A stretch of 64,000 nt of DNA from JAJDTT01 sp965116695 (GTDB taxonomy: Bacteria; Acidobacteriota; UBA6911; RPQK01; JAJDTT01). The translations under genes were made by a program, and so were the position numbers. Where the stretch lies: assembly GCA_965116695.1 (NCBI GenBank), contig OZ220706.1, positions 4,154,001 to 4,218,000 of the forward strand. The letters run 5' to 3'. Numbering within the stretch: position 1 is the first letter of the stretch; each line of letters starts with the position of its first letter. The notes below the pieces were generated by a model, which worked only from the letters and a program-made list of their open reading frames with translations, made no database searches and was not told the DNA's origin. Below are positions 9,244 to 16,813 of this stretch, piece after piece.

Positions 9244-10986
9244 ATGAGACCGTACCGCCGGTTCCTGGCCGTGGGGAGTCTGCTGCTGGCCGTCGCCTGC
9301 TCTCCCGAGGGAGGAGGCGAAGGCGGGGATGCCGAAGGGACGGTCTTCCCCAAGGACCGGAAGCGGCGGATTCTCTACTACGACGCCGCCTCGCAGGAAA
9401 CCTGGGGTTACATCGACCAGGGGCGGAAGATCCCCTACATGAAGCTGATCGCCGATATCACCGACCACCAGGCCTTCCTCGACGTCCGCACCAACATGAC
9501 CTTCGGCACCCAGGTGGACACCTACGTCTTCCATGTCGGCAACGGCGCGGACCCTCCCTACAACATCTCGACGGAGATGCTCTGGCCCTGTTTCAGTTCC
9601 TACGAGGAGGTGCGGGACCTGGTCATCGAAGCCTGCCACGCCCGCGGGATGGAGGTGTGGGCCTCCCTGAGAATGAACGATCTGCACGCGTCCTGGCGGT
9701 CGGTCTCCCTCCATGATCTGGACGATCCCTTCAAGATCCAGCATCCGGAGTTCCTGCTGGCTCCCGAAAGCAGTCGGCACCTGCCCTCCGAACTGACCGA
9801 ACACATGCTGTGGTCCGGGCTCAACTTCGTCCATCCGGAGGTCCGGGAGCACCGCCTGGTCTTCATCGAGCGGACCGCCGCCGCCCACGATTTCGACGGC
9901 TACGAGCTGGACTTCAACCGCATGGGCATCAGTTTCCCGCTGGGACAGGAGCGGCAACACGCGCACCTGCTGACCGAAATGATGCGCGAGGCGCGGCAGC
10001 GGCTGAACGGGGTGGGGGAGCGGCGGGGACGCCCCTACACCCTGGCCGTCCATGTGGTGGATTCCCTGGAACGGTCGCTGGAGCTGGGCATGGAGGTCGA
10101 CGTGTGGGTCCGGGAGGGGCTGGTGGACGTGCTGCTCGTGGGCATGGGCCACCTCCCCAGCCGGCTGCGCCTGGACCAGTTCGTGAGTCTGGGGCGGGCC
10201 CACGGGGTTCCCGTCTACGCCACCCTCAACGGCAACTCCTATCGGGCCGGGGCTTGGGAGGGGCTCTACGGACGGCCCGTGTTCCGGGAAGGCATGCGGG
10301 CCAGCGCCGCCAACTACCACCAGGAGGGTGCGGATGGCATCTACCTGTTCAACTACGCCAATGAACCGACCCAGGAATTGAGCCGGGAGGAGTTCATCTC
10401 GGCGCTCAGCGAGCTGGGCGAAGCGGAGACCCTGGCGGGCAAGAACAAGGTCTACGGCATGCACTCCACGGCCCACACCGGAGGACCCATCATCCAGGGG
10501 TCCGAATCGGCCCTGCTGCCGGTGGTCCTGGACCGGGTGGAGACCAAGCTGCCGCTCCTGATGGGGCCGGACGCCGAAGATGAGGGCGCCCGCTTTCGAA
10601 TCAGCCTCTGGACGGCCGAGAGCCGGGAAGACACGCGGATCTGGGTCCGGCTGAATCACACCTTGCTTGCCGCGCCGACCCGTGAGGAGCCCTGGTATCA
10701 CGTGGACGTGCCCGCCGGCATCATGCGCAGCGGCACCAACGAGCTCGGCATCATTTCGGACGTTCCGGCGGGAGGACCGTTCCCCGGGATCGTTGCTCCG
10801 CCCGGAGTCAAGAGAAAGGACTGGCTGGGTTGGAAACGGAACCAGGGGACCCTGGTGGACGAGTTCGCCGAAGGCCGGTTTGTCCGTGATGCGGGCACAA
10901 AAGGGGGAGGCGAACCGACAGAAAGGCGTCCGGTGATCGTGCACCAGATCTTCGTGACCGTCGAGTACCCGGACCAGGACCGGTGA
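9244..10986 (+). CDS. lipoprotein, TIM-barrel glycoside-hydrolase-like
   Basis: 580 residues. The signal ends in a lipobox, LAVAC, with Cys19 as the lipidation site. The central ~330 residues look like a glycoside-hydrolase-type barrel: GMEVWASLRMNDLHAS, then FDGYELDFNRMG, where acidic residues sit at the end of a strand as in clan-A hydrolases, and later a barrel-closing strand ending in YLFNYANEPTQE. The last ~150 residues are a separate beta-rich module. A strong Shine-Dalgarno sequence (AAGGAGGG) precedes the ATG. It is the first gene of a plus-strand operon with two propeller proteins and a sialidase-like protein. A barrel protein at 56184-57425 is a likely distant relative. I cannot assign a substrate or a GH family. 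Confidence 0.7.
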   Translation: MRPYRRFLAVGSLLLAVACSPEGGGEGGDAEGTVFPKDRKRRILYYDAASQETWGYIDQGRKIPYMKLIADITDHQAFLDVRTNMTFGTQVDTYVFHVGNGADPPYNISTEMLWPCFSSYEEVRDLVIEACHARGMEVWASLRMNDLHASWRSVSLHDLDDPFKIQHPEFLLAPESSRHLPSELTEHMLWSGLNFVHPEVREHRLVFIERTAAAHDFDGYELDFNRMGISFPLGQERQHAHLLTEMMREARQRLNGVGERRGRPYTLAVHVVDSLERSLELGMEVDVWVREGLVDVLLVGMGHLPSRLRLDQFVSLGRAHGVPVYATLNGNSYRAGAWEGLYGRPVFREGMRASAANYHQEGADGIYLFNYANEPTQELSREEFISALSELGEAETLAGKNKVYGMHSTAHTGGPIIQGSESALLPVVLDRVETKLPLLMGPDAEDEGARFRISLWTAESREDTRIWVRLNHTLLAAPTREEPWYHVDVPAGIMRSGTNELGIISDVPAGGPFPGIVAPPGVKRKDWLGWKRNQGTLVDEFAEGRFVRDAGTKGGGEPTERRPVIVHQIFVTVEYPDQDR

Positions 10987-10996
10987 GGAGGAGACC

Positions 10997-12622
10997 ATGC
11001 GCTCTCTGGGTTGGAACGCGCTGTTGCCCTTGGGAATTCTGATCGGCCTTGCCGCTGGCGTCGAATCGACCCTGGGTCAGGCGGAGACTCGGATCAAGGA
11101 GCCGCCGGGCCGTTTCGACGGGACGGGGCACATCGTCACGGGCGAGACGCTCTCCGCTTCCAAATACGTGAAGGGGACCTCCATCGAAGGCTCCTGGTCG
11201 GTTTTGCCGGCTCCGCCTCTCGAGATCGGGAGCCGGCGCCAGTTGCTCATGGACGGCTACGTCGTCGAGGACCTGGCCGGCTGCCGGAGAGTCGTCCATC
11301 GGCCCCGGCGCCACCCGGAAAACCCCCTCATCACCGGCGGCGCCTCTCCTGATCACCGGCAGACCCATGTGGTGAGCACGCCCAGTGTCGTCCACGACCG
11401 GGAGCGGGGACTCTTGCGCATGTGGGCCAACGGCTACCGGATGTACCGCACCGCCGGCCAACACTTCGGGCTCTACTTCGAGTCGCGGGACGGACTGAAC
11501 TGGACGGCGCCCGACCTGAAGCTGCACCGGATCGAGGGTCTTTCGGCTCCCAACATCTTCTTCACCAAGCCGGGACGGAGCGCCTCCATCGCGGTCACCG
11601 AGCTGCCTGAGCAATGGCGCCACAAGGGACGCTATCTGCTGGCCTACCACAGCGGCGAGTTGGGCCGGAATCCCGCGACCCTGCAGATGCCGGGGGGAGG
11701 GATGGAGGTCCGGATCGCCCTGAGCGACGACGGCATCCACTTCCGGGACCAGGAGGAGAACCCGATATTCCGCGGCCAGAGCGACTGTGAGAACCAGATT
11801 CTCTACAACCCGGAGCGGAAGGTCTTTATGCTCTACCGGAGGCCGCCCATCAACGCCAGCCGGATCCGGCGGATCGCCTATTCGGAAAGCTCCGATCTCG
11901 TCAACTGGTCCCAGCCCACGGTCATCCTCCGGCCCGACGAACTGGACCCGTTCTCGTTCTACGGAATGACAGTGGCCCGCTACGAAGGGATCTACCTGGG
12001 ATTTCTGGAGAATTTCTACTACAAGCAGCCGTTCGACGTGAAGTCCAAGCCGGCCAAGCACATGCAGATCGACATCCAGTTGGCCTGGAGCCGGGACGGC
12101 ATCCACTGGGAGCGCCATCCGGCCCGTCCCCTCTTCCTGGAGACGGGACCCGCCGGCAGCTACGACTGGGGTATGGTCTTTCCGCCGGTGGGCCTGATCG
12201 AGCGGGAGGACCGGCTCGACTTCTATTACGTGGGCCGCGAGCAGCTCCACGTCCGCATGCCGGGCAACTCGCACATCTGTTTGGCCACCCTGCGCAAGGA
12301 CGGCTTCGTCTCCATCGAGGCGCCCCAGGAGGGATTCCTCCTGACCCGGCCCCTCAAGCACCCGGGCGGTCGTTTGCACATCAACGCAAAGACTTCCGCC
12401 AACGGCTCCATACGGGTGGCCGTCCGGAGTGGAGACGGCGAACTGGACGGCAAATGGCTGGCCGACCGGGACTACGACCGGTCCCAAGGCTTCACCGGAG
12501 ATTCCACGGACCATGTCATGCACTGGAATGACATGGAGGATCTGGAATCGCTCCAGGGAAAGAGCATCCGCCTCCAGTTCTGGCTGCGGGAAGCCCACTT
12601 GTATTCGTTCTGGTTCGAGTAG
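10997..12622 (+). CDS. secreted five-bladed-propeller-like protein, paralog family member 1
   Basis: 541 residues with a signal peptide (LLPLGILIGLAAG). It belongs to a family of six paralogs in this window that resemble the GH32/GH43/GH68 propeller superfamily. Family marks here are the N-terminal QLLMDGYVVEDL, YFESRDGLNW, the QSDCENQILYN segment, SRDGIHWERHPARP, a glycine-rich DWGMVFPPV segment and the C-terminal module ending LYSFWFE. The invariant aspartates are in LLMDG and SDCEN. The C-terminal module has NAKTSANGSIRVAV, as in the other members. It is preceded by AGGAGGAG and lies 10 bases after the barrel lipoprotein. It is the most divergent member. Probable role is binding or cleavage of an extracellular glycan; unproven. 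Confidence 0.75.
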   Translation: MRSLGWNALLPLGILIGLAAGVESTLGQAETRIKEPPGRFDGTGHIVTGETLSASKYVKGTSIEGSWSVLPAPPLEIGSRRQLLMDGYVVEDLAGCRRVVHRPRRHPENPLITGGASPDHRQTHVVSTPSVVHDRERGLLRMWANGYRMYRTAGQHFGLYFESRDGLNWTAPDLKLHRIEGLSAPNIFFTKPGRSASIAVTELPEQWRHKGRYLLAYHSGELGRNPATLQMPGGGMEVRIALSDDGIHFRDQEENPIFRGQSDCENQILYNPERKVFMLYRRPPINASRIRRIAYSESSDLVNWSQPTVILRPDELDPFSFYGMTVARYEGIYLGFLENFYYKQPFDVKSKPAKHMQIDIQLAWSRDGIHWERHPARPLFLETGPAGSYDWGMVFPPVGLIEREDRLDFYYVGREQLHVRMPGNSHICLATLRKDGFVSIEAPQEGFLLTRPLKHPGGRLHINAKTSANGSIRVAVRSGDGELDGKWLADRDYDRSQGFTGDSTDHVMHWNDMEDLESLQGKSIRLQFWLREAHLYSFWFE

Positions 12623-12628
12623 CGAACA

Positions 12629-12652
12629 GGAGAGGGAACAGTCTTGTCCCCC
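12629..12652. repeat. imperfect hairpin of the GGGACA-TGTCCC type
   Basis: Between the first propeller gene and the sialidase-like gene, GGGAACA is followed by GTCT and TGTCCC, an imperfect hairpin. Perfect versions occur at 15940-15955 and 40545-40559. The three look like one class of small intergenic element. Confidence 0.4.
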
Positions 12653-12680
12653 CTTCCTCATTCCCCAATGGAAGTACCAA

Positions 12681-14405
12681 ATGAAAAAGATGAACCTGAA
12701 CCGACGCCGTTTCCTCAGCCGGACCCTGGGCGCCGGCGCCCTCGCCTCCGTGTCCCCGGGTTTTCGCGGAACCGCGTTGTCCGCCCCGTCCCCCAGCCGG
12801 CGCAGCCGGATGCGCTCCCTCGACGCCGCATCCGATCGCCAGGTCACCGTCTGGAGACCGAAGGGACGCTTCACCAAGAACCCCGACCTGATCCGCTTTC
12901 CGGGCGGGAAGCTGATGCTGGTCTACAACGACTGCGATGCCCACTGGCCCCAGGAGACGACCCGGCTCACGACCCTGGAGAGCCATGATAACGGCAAGAC
13001 CTGGGGGAACCCGCGCGTGGTCTCGGAGGCGGACCCGAGAAAGGGCGAGGAGCGCTGGGTGACCCCCCGGATCAGCCGCCTCAGCGACGGGCGGTTGGTC
13101 GTCATCTGCGACCAGAACGACTTCAGCCACATCCACGAGGATCAGCCGCCCGGGATCTGGAGCTGGTTCAGCTCGGACGAGGGCCGGAGCTGGAGCGTGC
13201 CCCGGCTGACGGGAGTTCCTGGCTTCGAGCCGGACCGGATCGTGGAACTGCCGGACGGAACCCTGCTCATGGCCTCCCAGATCTTCTTCAAGACCACGCG
13301 CAAGATCGGCGTCCTGGTCATGCGCTCCACCGACGGCGGGATGACCTGGAAGGACAAGAGCATCGTCGCGGCCGACGCCGTCCACCATCATTCGGAAGCC
13401 GCCGTCGTGGTCCTCTCGGACGGCTCCCTGGCCTGTGTTCTGAGGGAGAGCAACCACCACGGCTACCCCTCGTACCTCTGTTTCTCACACGACGGGGGCC
13501 GGAACTGGAGCCGGCCCGAACCCATGCCCTTCGCGGGAGACCGCCCCTACGCCAAGGAACTTCCCGACGGGCGGGTCCTGGTCACCTACCGGAACCGGTC
13601 GGGCAACCGGGGCACCCATGCCTGGATCGGAGACCTGCGCCGCAATCCCGGTTTCAAGCCGGGAGGCGTCCACTACCATGACCAAGTGAAGCTGGAGTCC
13701 GGCGAGCTGTGTATCGAGGACGTCCGCGGCGCCGTGACCCAGTACATTCTCCTTCCCCCCGAGAACTTCCGGAGCGACCTCTTCCTCGAGGCCGGCCTGC
13801 GAGTCGAGGGTCCTCCCAACCAGCCCATCGCCTCCTTGGAGATCGGCCGCCTGGAACGGAGACTGGACGTCTGCAGCAACGGCCTCTGGCTCTACGCGCC
13901 CAAACGGGACCTGGGTCCGAACCGGAACAGCGGCGGCCGCATCGACCTGATCCACGAGCTGGACATGACGAAGCCGAGAAACGTCCGGCTCAACGCCTGG
14001 AAGGGACTGTTCACCATCCAGGTCGACGGCAAGGTGGTCATGAGCCGGGCTCTGTACAATGACTTTCCGCTCTTGGAGACTTGGTTCGGCCGCGCGGAAA
14101 ACGGCAAAGGAGAAAGCTGGTGGAGCCGCGCCGCCTACCAGGTCAGCAACGAGACCGAGACGCATCACCAATGGGAGTGGCGAGCCCACAGCGGCGAGCA
14201 TCCCGACCAGTACCAGTTGGACCACATGCTGGAACTCCACGCCAATACGCCGTCCGCCACCCATCGGCCCGACAACGGCTACTCCTCCTGGGTGGAGCTG
14301 GGGGACGGCCGCATCTTCATGGTGGACTACAGCAACCGGGGCGATCCCCGGACCAAGGCCCATCTCTACGGGGTCTACTTCTCAGCCGGGGATTTTCTGA
14401 CATGA
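12681..14405 (+). CDS. Tat-exported sialidase/BNR-repeat protein
   Basis: 574 residues from ATG 12681. The N-terminus has a Tat motif (NRRRFLSRTLGAGALA). The propeller carries four Asp-box repeats: SHDNGKTWG (about 101), SSDEGRSW (164), STDGGMTW (216) and SHDGGRNW (269). This is the six-bladed neuraminidase/BNR fold, seen also in non-sialidase hydrolases and lyases. The arginine triad cannot be placed by eye. From about residue 350 the sequence resembles a concanavalin/laminin-G-like domain (GLFTIQVDGKVVMSR). The ATG was preferred over in-frame upstream starts because it begins the Tat signal. The stop overlaps the next start (ATGA), so it is coupled to the propeller gene at 14402. Substrate unproven. 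Confidence 0.82.
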   Translation: MKKMNLNRRRFLSRTLGAGALASVSPGFRGTALSAPSPSRRSRMRSLDAASDRQVTVWRPKGRFTKNPDLIRFPGGKLMLVYNDCDAHWPQETTRLTTLESHDNGKTWGNPRVVSEADPRKGEERWVTPRISRLSDGRLVVICDQNDFSHIHEDQPPGIWSWFSSDEGRSWSVPRLTGVPGFEPDRIVELPDGTLLMASQIFFKTTRKIGVLVMRSTDGGMTWKDKSIVAADAVHHHSEAAVVVLSDGSLACVLRESNHHGYPSYLCFSHDGGRNWSRPEPMPFAGDRPYAKELPDGRVLVTYRNRSGNRGTHAWIGDLRRNPGFKPGGVHYHDQVKLESGELCIEDVRGAVTQYILLPPENFRSDLFLEAGLRVEGPPNQPIASLEIGRLERRLDVCSNGLWLYAPKRDLGPNRNSGGRIDLIHELDMTKPRNVRLNAWKGLFTIQVDGKVVMSRALYNDFPLLETWFGRAENGKGESWWSRAAYQVSNETETHHQWEWRAHSGEHPDQYQLDHMLELHANTPSATHRPDNGYSSWVELGDGRIFMVDYSNRGDPRTKAHLYGVYFSAGDFLT

Positions 14406-15934
14406 CCTCCTGTCCAACCCGCGCCTGGATGGCGGCCGGCCTGCTCTGTTGCGGGCTGTTTTCGACGGGATTCGGGGCTCCCTCCCAGGTCCGGGAGGTG
14501 GGCAGCCAACTCCAGCCGCTCTGGGACGACTGGCTGATCGAGAGCCTGGACAACGTCCGGCACGTCCTGCACCGCCCCGAGCCGCGGGAGATCGTTCTTC
14601 GCCGCGACCGTCCCTGGGAGGACCACGCCATTTTCAACCCGGTGGTCATCAAGGACGGGTATCGATACCGGATGTGGTATCGGGCCCGGGCCATTGAGAA
14701 ACCCATCCTGACCGCCTACGCCGAGAGTCTGGACGGGATCCATTGGGTGAAGCCCAAACTGGGCCTCATCGAGCACGACGGATCGAGGGCCAACAACATC
14801 GTCTGGCCCGTGCCCGGCGGCATCGGCCGGTCCGTCTCCGTCGTCAAGGACGAAAACCCCGAATCGGATCCCCGGGAGCGCTACAAGGCCATCACCAACC
14901 AGGGGACCAAGCTGCCTTCGGGGAGGGAGATCGCATTGCTGTACGGCCTGGTCTCCCCCGACGGCCTGCGCTGGCGCATGGTCCGGCAGGAACCCATCGT
15001 CGTGCCGCCGCTGGGAGACGGAGCCTTCGACTCCCACAACATCATCCTGTGGGACAAAGACCGGAGTCATTACTCCATTTACGCCCGGGGCTGGTACCGC
15101 CGGGGAAGCAGACCCCTGGACGGCAAGACGGCGGGCAGGGGACCCCACCACGTCCTGGTGAAGCGGACCTCGGGCCCGATGGAGAAGATCAGCCGGATTC
15201 GGGACATCCGCCGTTTCACATCCAAGGACTTCCGGAACTGGTCCGAGCCGGTATACATCGGTCTCGGCGACACGCCCCTGGAGCACCTCTACAAGAACTC
15301 GGCCGTGCCTTACTACCGGCGTACCGACCTGATCCTCATGTTCCCGAAACGCTTTCTCCCCACCCGGAAATTTCACACCGACTGGCCGCAACCGGGTCAG
15401 TCGGAGGTGGTCTTCATGTTCAGCCGGGACGGCCTCAATTTCGACCGGCGCTTCATGGAGGCTTTTTTGCGCCCCGGGTCCAATCCCTTGAACTGGCATG
15501 AGCGGGCCATCCAGGCGGGCCCGGCACTGGTCCCCACGGCGCCAGGCGAGATGTCCCTGTACTACGTCGAGCAGGGCAAGACGGACCAGGTGCGCATCCG
15601 CCGTGCGGTGCTTCGTGAGGACGGATTCGTCTCCCTTCGCGCCCCCTACCGGGGAGGTGTCGTCCGAACCCGGCCCCTTGTCTTCTCCGGGTCGAAGCTC
15701 ATCCTCAATTCCTCGACATCGGCCGCCGGAAGCATCCGCGTGGAGATCCAGGATGCGGAAGGCGCGCCGATCCCAGGCTACGCCCTCGAGGACTGTCCCG
15801 AGATCTACGGGGACGGGATCGAACGGGAGGTGGCATGGCGCGCCGGTTCCAGCGTTGAGGGTCTAGCGGGCCGCACCGTCCGCCTCGAGATCTCCATGAA
15901 AGACGCCGACCTCTTTTCCCTTCGCTTCCGGTAG
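14402..15934 (+). CDS. secreted propeller-like protein, paralog family member 2
   Basis: 510 residues, with a signal peptide (LLCCGLFSTGFGA). It has the family N-terminus QPLWDDWLIESL with the invariant Asp42, AYAESLDGIHWVKPKLG, ERYKAI, the second invariant acidic site FDSHNII, the tyrosine-rich EHLYKN...FPKRF segment, MFSRDGLNFDR and the C-terminal module STSAAGSIRVEIQ followed by DADLFSLRF. It begins at the ATGA overlap with the sialidase-like gene and is the last gene of the operon. It is closer to the genes at 49271 and 50856 than to 10997. No metal or catalytic triad can be assigned; a GH43-like hydrolase with two aspartates is possible but not shown. Confidence 0.78.
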   Translation: MTSCPTRAWMAAGLLCCGLFSTGFGAPSQVREVGSQLQPLWDDWLIESLDNVRHVLHRPEPREIVLRRDRPWEDHAIFNPVVIKDGYRYRMWYRARAIEKPILTAYAESLDGIHWVKPKLGLIEHDGSRANNIVWPVPGGIGRSVSVVKDENPESDPRERYKAITNQGTKLPSGREIALLYGLVSPDGLRWRMVRQEPIVVPPLGDGAFDSHNIILWDKDRSHYSIYARGWYRRGSRPLDGKTAGRGPHHVLVKRTSGPMEKISRIRDIRRFTSKDFRNWSEPVYIGLGDTPLEHLYKNSAVPYYRRTDLILMFPKRFLPTRKFHTDWPQPGQSEVVFMFSRDGLNFDRRFMEAFLRPGSNPLNWHERAIQAGPALVPTAPGEMSLYYVEQGKTDQVRIRRAVLREDGFVSLRAPYRGGVVRTRPLVFSGSKLILNSSTSAAGSIRVEIQDAEGAPIPGYALEDCPEIYGDGIEREVAWRAGSSVEGLAGRTVRLEISMKDADLFSLRFR

Positions 15935-15939
15935 GAGGG

Positions 15940-15955
15940 GGGACATTCTTGTCCC
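15940..15955. repeat. perfect 6-bp hairpin after the propeller operon
   Basis: GGGACA (15940-15945), loop TTCT, TGTCCC (15950-15955). It lies 5 bases after the stop of the propeller gene and could act as a weak terminator or be a copy of a dispersed element. Confidence 0.45.
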
Positions 15956-15970
15956 ATTCTTCATCATACA

Positions 15971-15994
15971 AGCGGGGGTTTTCCTACCCCCGCT
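15971..15994. terminator. GC-rich hairpin, first copy
   Basis: AGCGGGGGT (15971-15979), loop TTTCCT, ACCCCCGCT (15986-15994): a perfect 9-bp stem. It lacks a clean T-run on either side, but its position between convergent units suits a bidirectional terminator. An identical copy follows vapC at 16770. Confidence 0.6.
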
Positions 15995-16090
15995 CCGGGT
16001 CGCCCGGAGCAAGATCATTTCAGACTGGAGAGTCCCCCCGCCTCGAAATGAAGCCGCTTGCCGCTCCATATGCTTCCGCCGTCGTTGGTC
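15971..16090 (-). pseudogene. remnant of a kelch-gene 3' end with its downstream hairpin
   Basis: This segment aligns with 16770-16890, which holds the hairpin and the last codons of the kelch gene. The first 24 bases are identical, and the next ~80 differ at about one base in six by eye. Read on the minus strand in the kelch frame it ends SGKRLHFEAGGLSSLK, against SGKRLHFEAVELSSLK in the intact gene. No more of the gene is present. I infer a decayed kelch paralog of which only the C-terminus and terminator remain. Confidence 0.65.
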
Positions 16091-16130
16091 CGGAGTTCAC
16101 CGGCTGGAAAGCAGTACTTGTGTGAACAGA

Positions 16131-16160
16131 TGTGTGGTATCATGTGTCATATATCACACA
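16131..16160. promoter_or_regulatory. vapBC operator candidate abutting the start codon
   Basis: TGTGTGGTAT (16131-16140) and ATATCACACA (16151-16160) are inverted repeats matching at 9 of 10 positions, 10 bases apart, ending one base before the antitoxin ATG. VapB-type antitoxins usually repress their own promoter through such sites. A TATCAT at 16138-16143 could be the -10 element, which would leave little or no leader for a ribosome site. Confidence 0.55.
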
Positions 16161-16361
16161 ATGGCAACGAACCTTGGAATAGATCCGGACCTGCTCGAAC
16201 AAGCCTTGGCGCTCAGTGGCGAAAAGACCAAGAAGGCCACCGTCAACCGCGCCTTGCGGGAGTTCATTGCGCGCCGTGGTCAGGAGCGGCTGCTCGGTCT
16301 GTTCGGCGCCCTGGAATGGGACGACGATTATGACTATAAGCGCGAGCGTACCCGTCGATGA
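16161..16361 (+). CDS. vapB: VapB-type antitoxin (DUF2191-like)
   Basis: 66 residues beginning MATNLGIDPDLLEQAL, the usual start of the DUF2191/VapB antitoxins, followed by GEKTKKATVNRALREF, a ribbon-helix-helix-like DNA-binding segment, and an acidic C-terminal tail (EWDDDYDYK) that would block the toxin. The ATG at 16161 was preferred over an in-frame GTG at 16122 because the family starts at this Met and because the inverted repeat lies directly before it. Its stop overlaps the toxin start (ATGA). It should bind the VapC below and repress the operon. Confidence 0.85.
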   Translation: MATNLGIDPDLLEQALALSGEKTKKATVNRALREFIARRGQERLLGLFGALEWDDDYDYKRERTRR

Positions 16362-16768
16362 ACCTGTTCGTGGATACGAGTGTCTGGTCTCTGGCACTCC
16401 GGCGGGATTCGCCGCCGGACGTTTCCGAGGTGCGGCACCTCCGGAAAGCACTCGTCGGGGGCATGGTCTACACGACCGGACTGGTGCTTCAGGAATTGTT
16501 GCAGGGCTTCCATGGTTCGCGCGCCCGGACACAGATCATCGACCGCTTCTCGGCCATGGCCATGATCGTCCCGACGCGTGGTGATCACATCTTTGCGGCC
16601 CGACTGCGCAACGAATGCCGTCGCCGCGGCATACAGGTCGGAACCATCGATGCGTTGCTCGCCCAACTCTGCATCAGTCACAAGCTCGTAATGTTATCGA
16701 CGGACCGGGATTTCGACCGTATCGCAGCGTACACGGGGCTCCGGCTGTGGGGGGCAGACCAACGATAG
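16358..16768 (+). CDS. vapC: VapC-type PIN-domain ribonuclease toxin
   Basis: 136 residues, normal length for a PIN toxin. The four acidic sites are visible: Asp in LFVDTSVW near the N-terminus, Glu in VLQELLQGF, Asp in TIDALLAQL and Asp in STDRDFDR. It is presumed to cleave RNA when free of VapB. It starts in the ATGA overlap with the antitoxin and ends one base before the second copy of the GC-rich hairpin at 16770. The pair lies between the propeller operon and the kelch gene, exactly where a kelch remnant remains. Confidence 0.88.
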   Translation: MNLFVDTSVWSLALRRDSPPDVSEVRHLRKALVGGMVYTTGLVLQELLQGFHGSRARTQIIDRFSAMAMIVPTRGDHIFAARLRNECRRRGIQVGTIDALLAQLCISHKLVMLSTDRDFDRIAAYTGLRLWGADQR

Positions 16769-16769
16769 A

Positions 16770-16793
16770 AGCGGGGGTTTTCCTACCCCCGCT
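16770..16793. terminator. GC-rich hairpin, second copy
   Basis: The same 9-bp stem as at 15971 (AGCGGGGGT / ACCCCCGCT, loop TTTCCT), one base after the vapC stop and 20 bases downstream of the convergent kelch gene's stop. It probably terminates both transcripts. Confidence 0.6.
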
Positions 16794-16813
16794 ACCGGTC
16801 CCCCGGGACAGGA

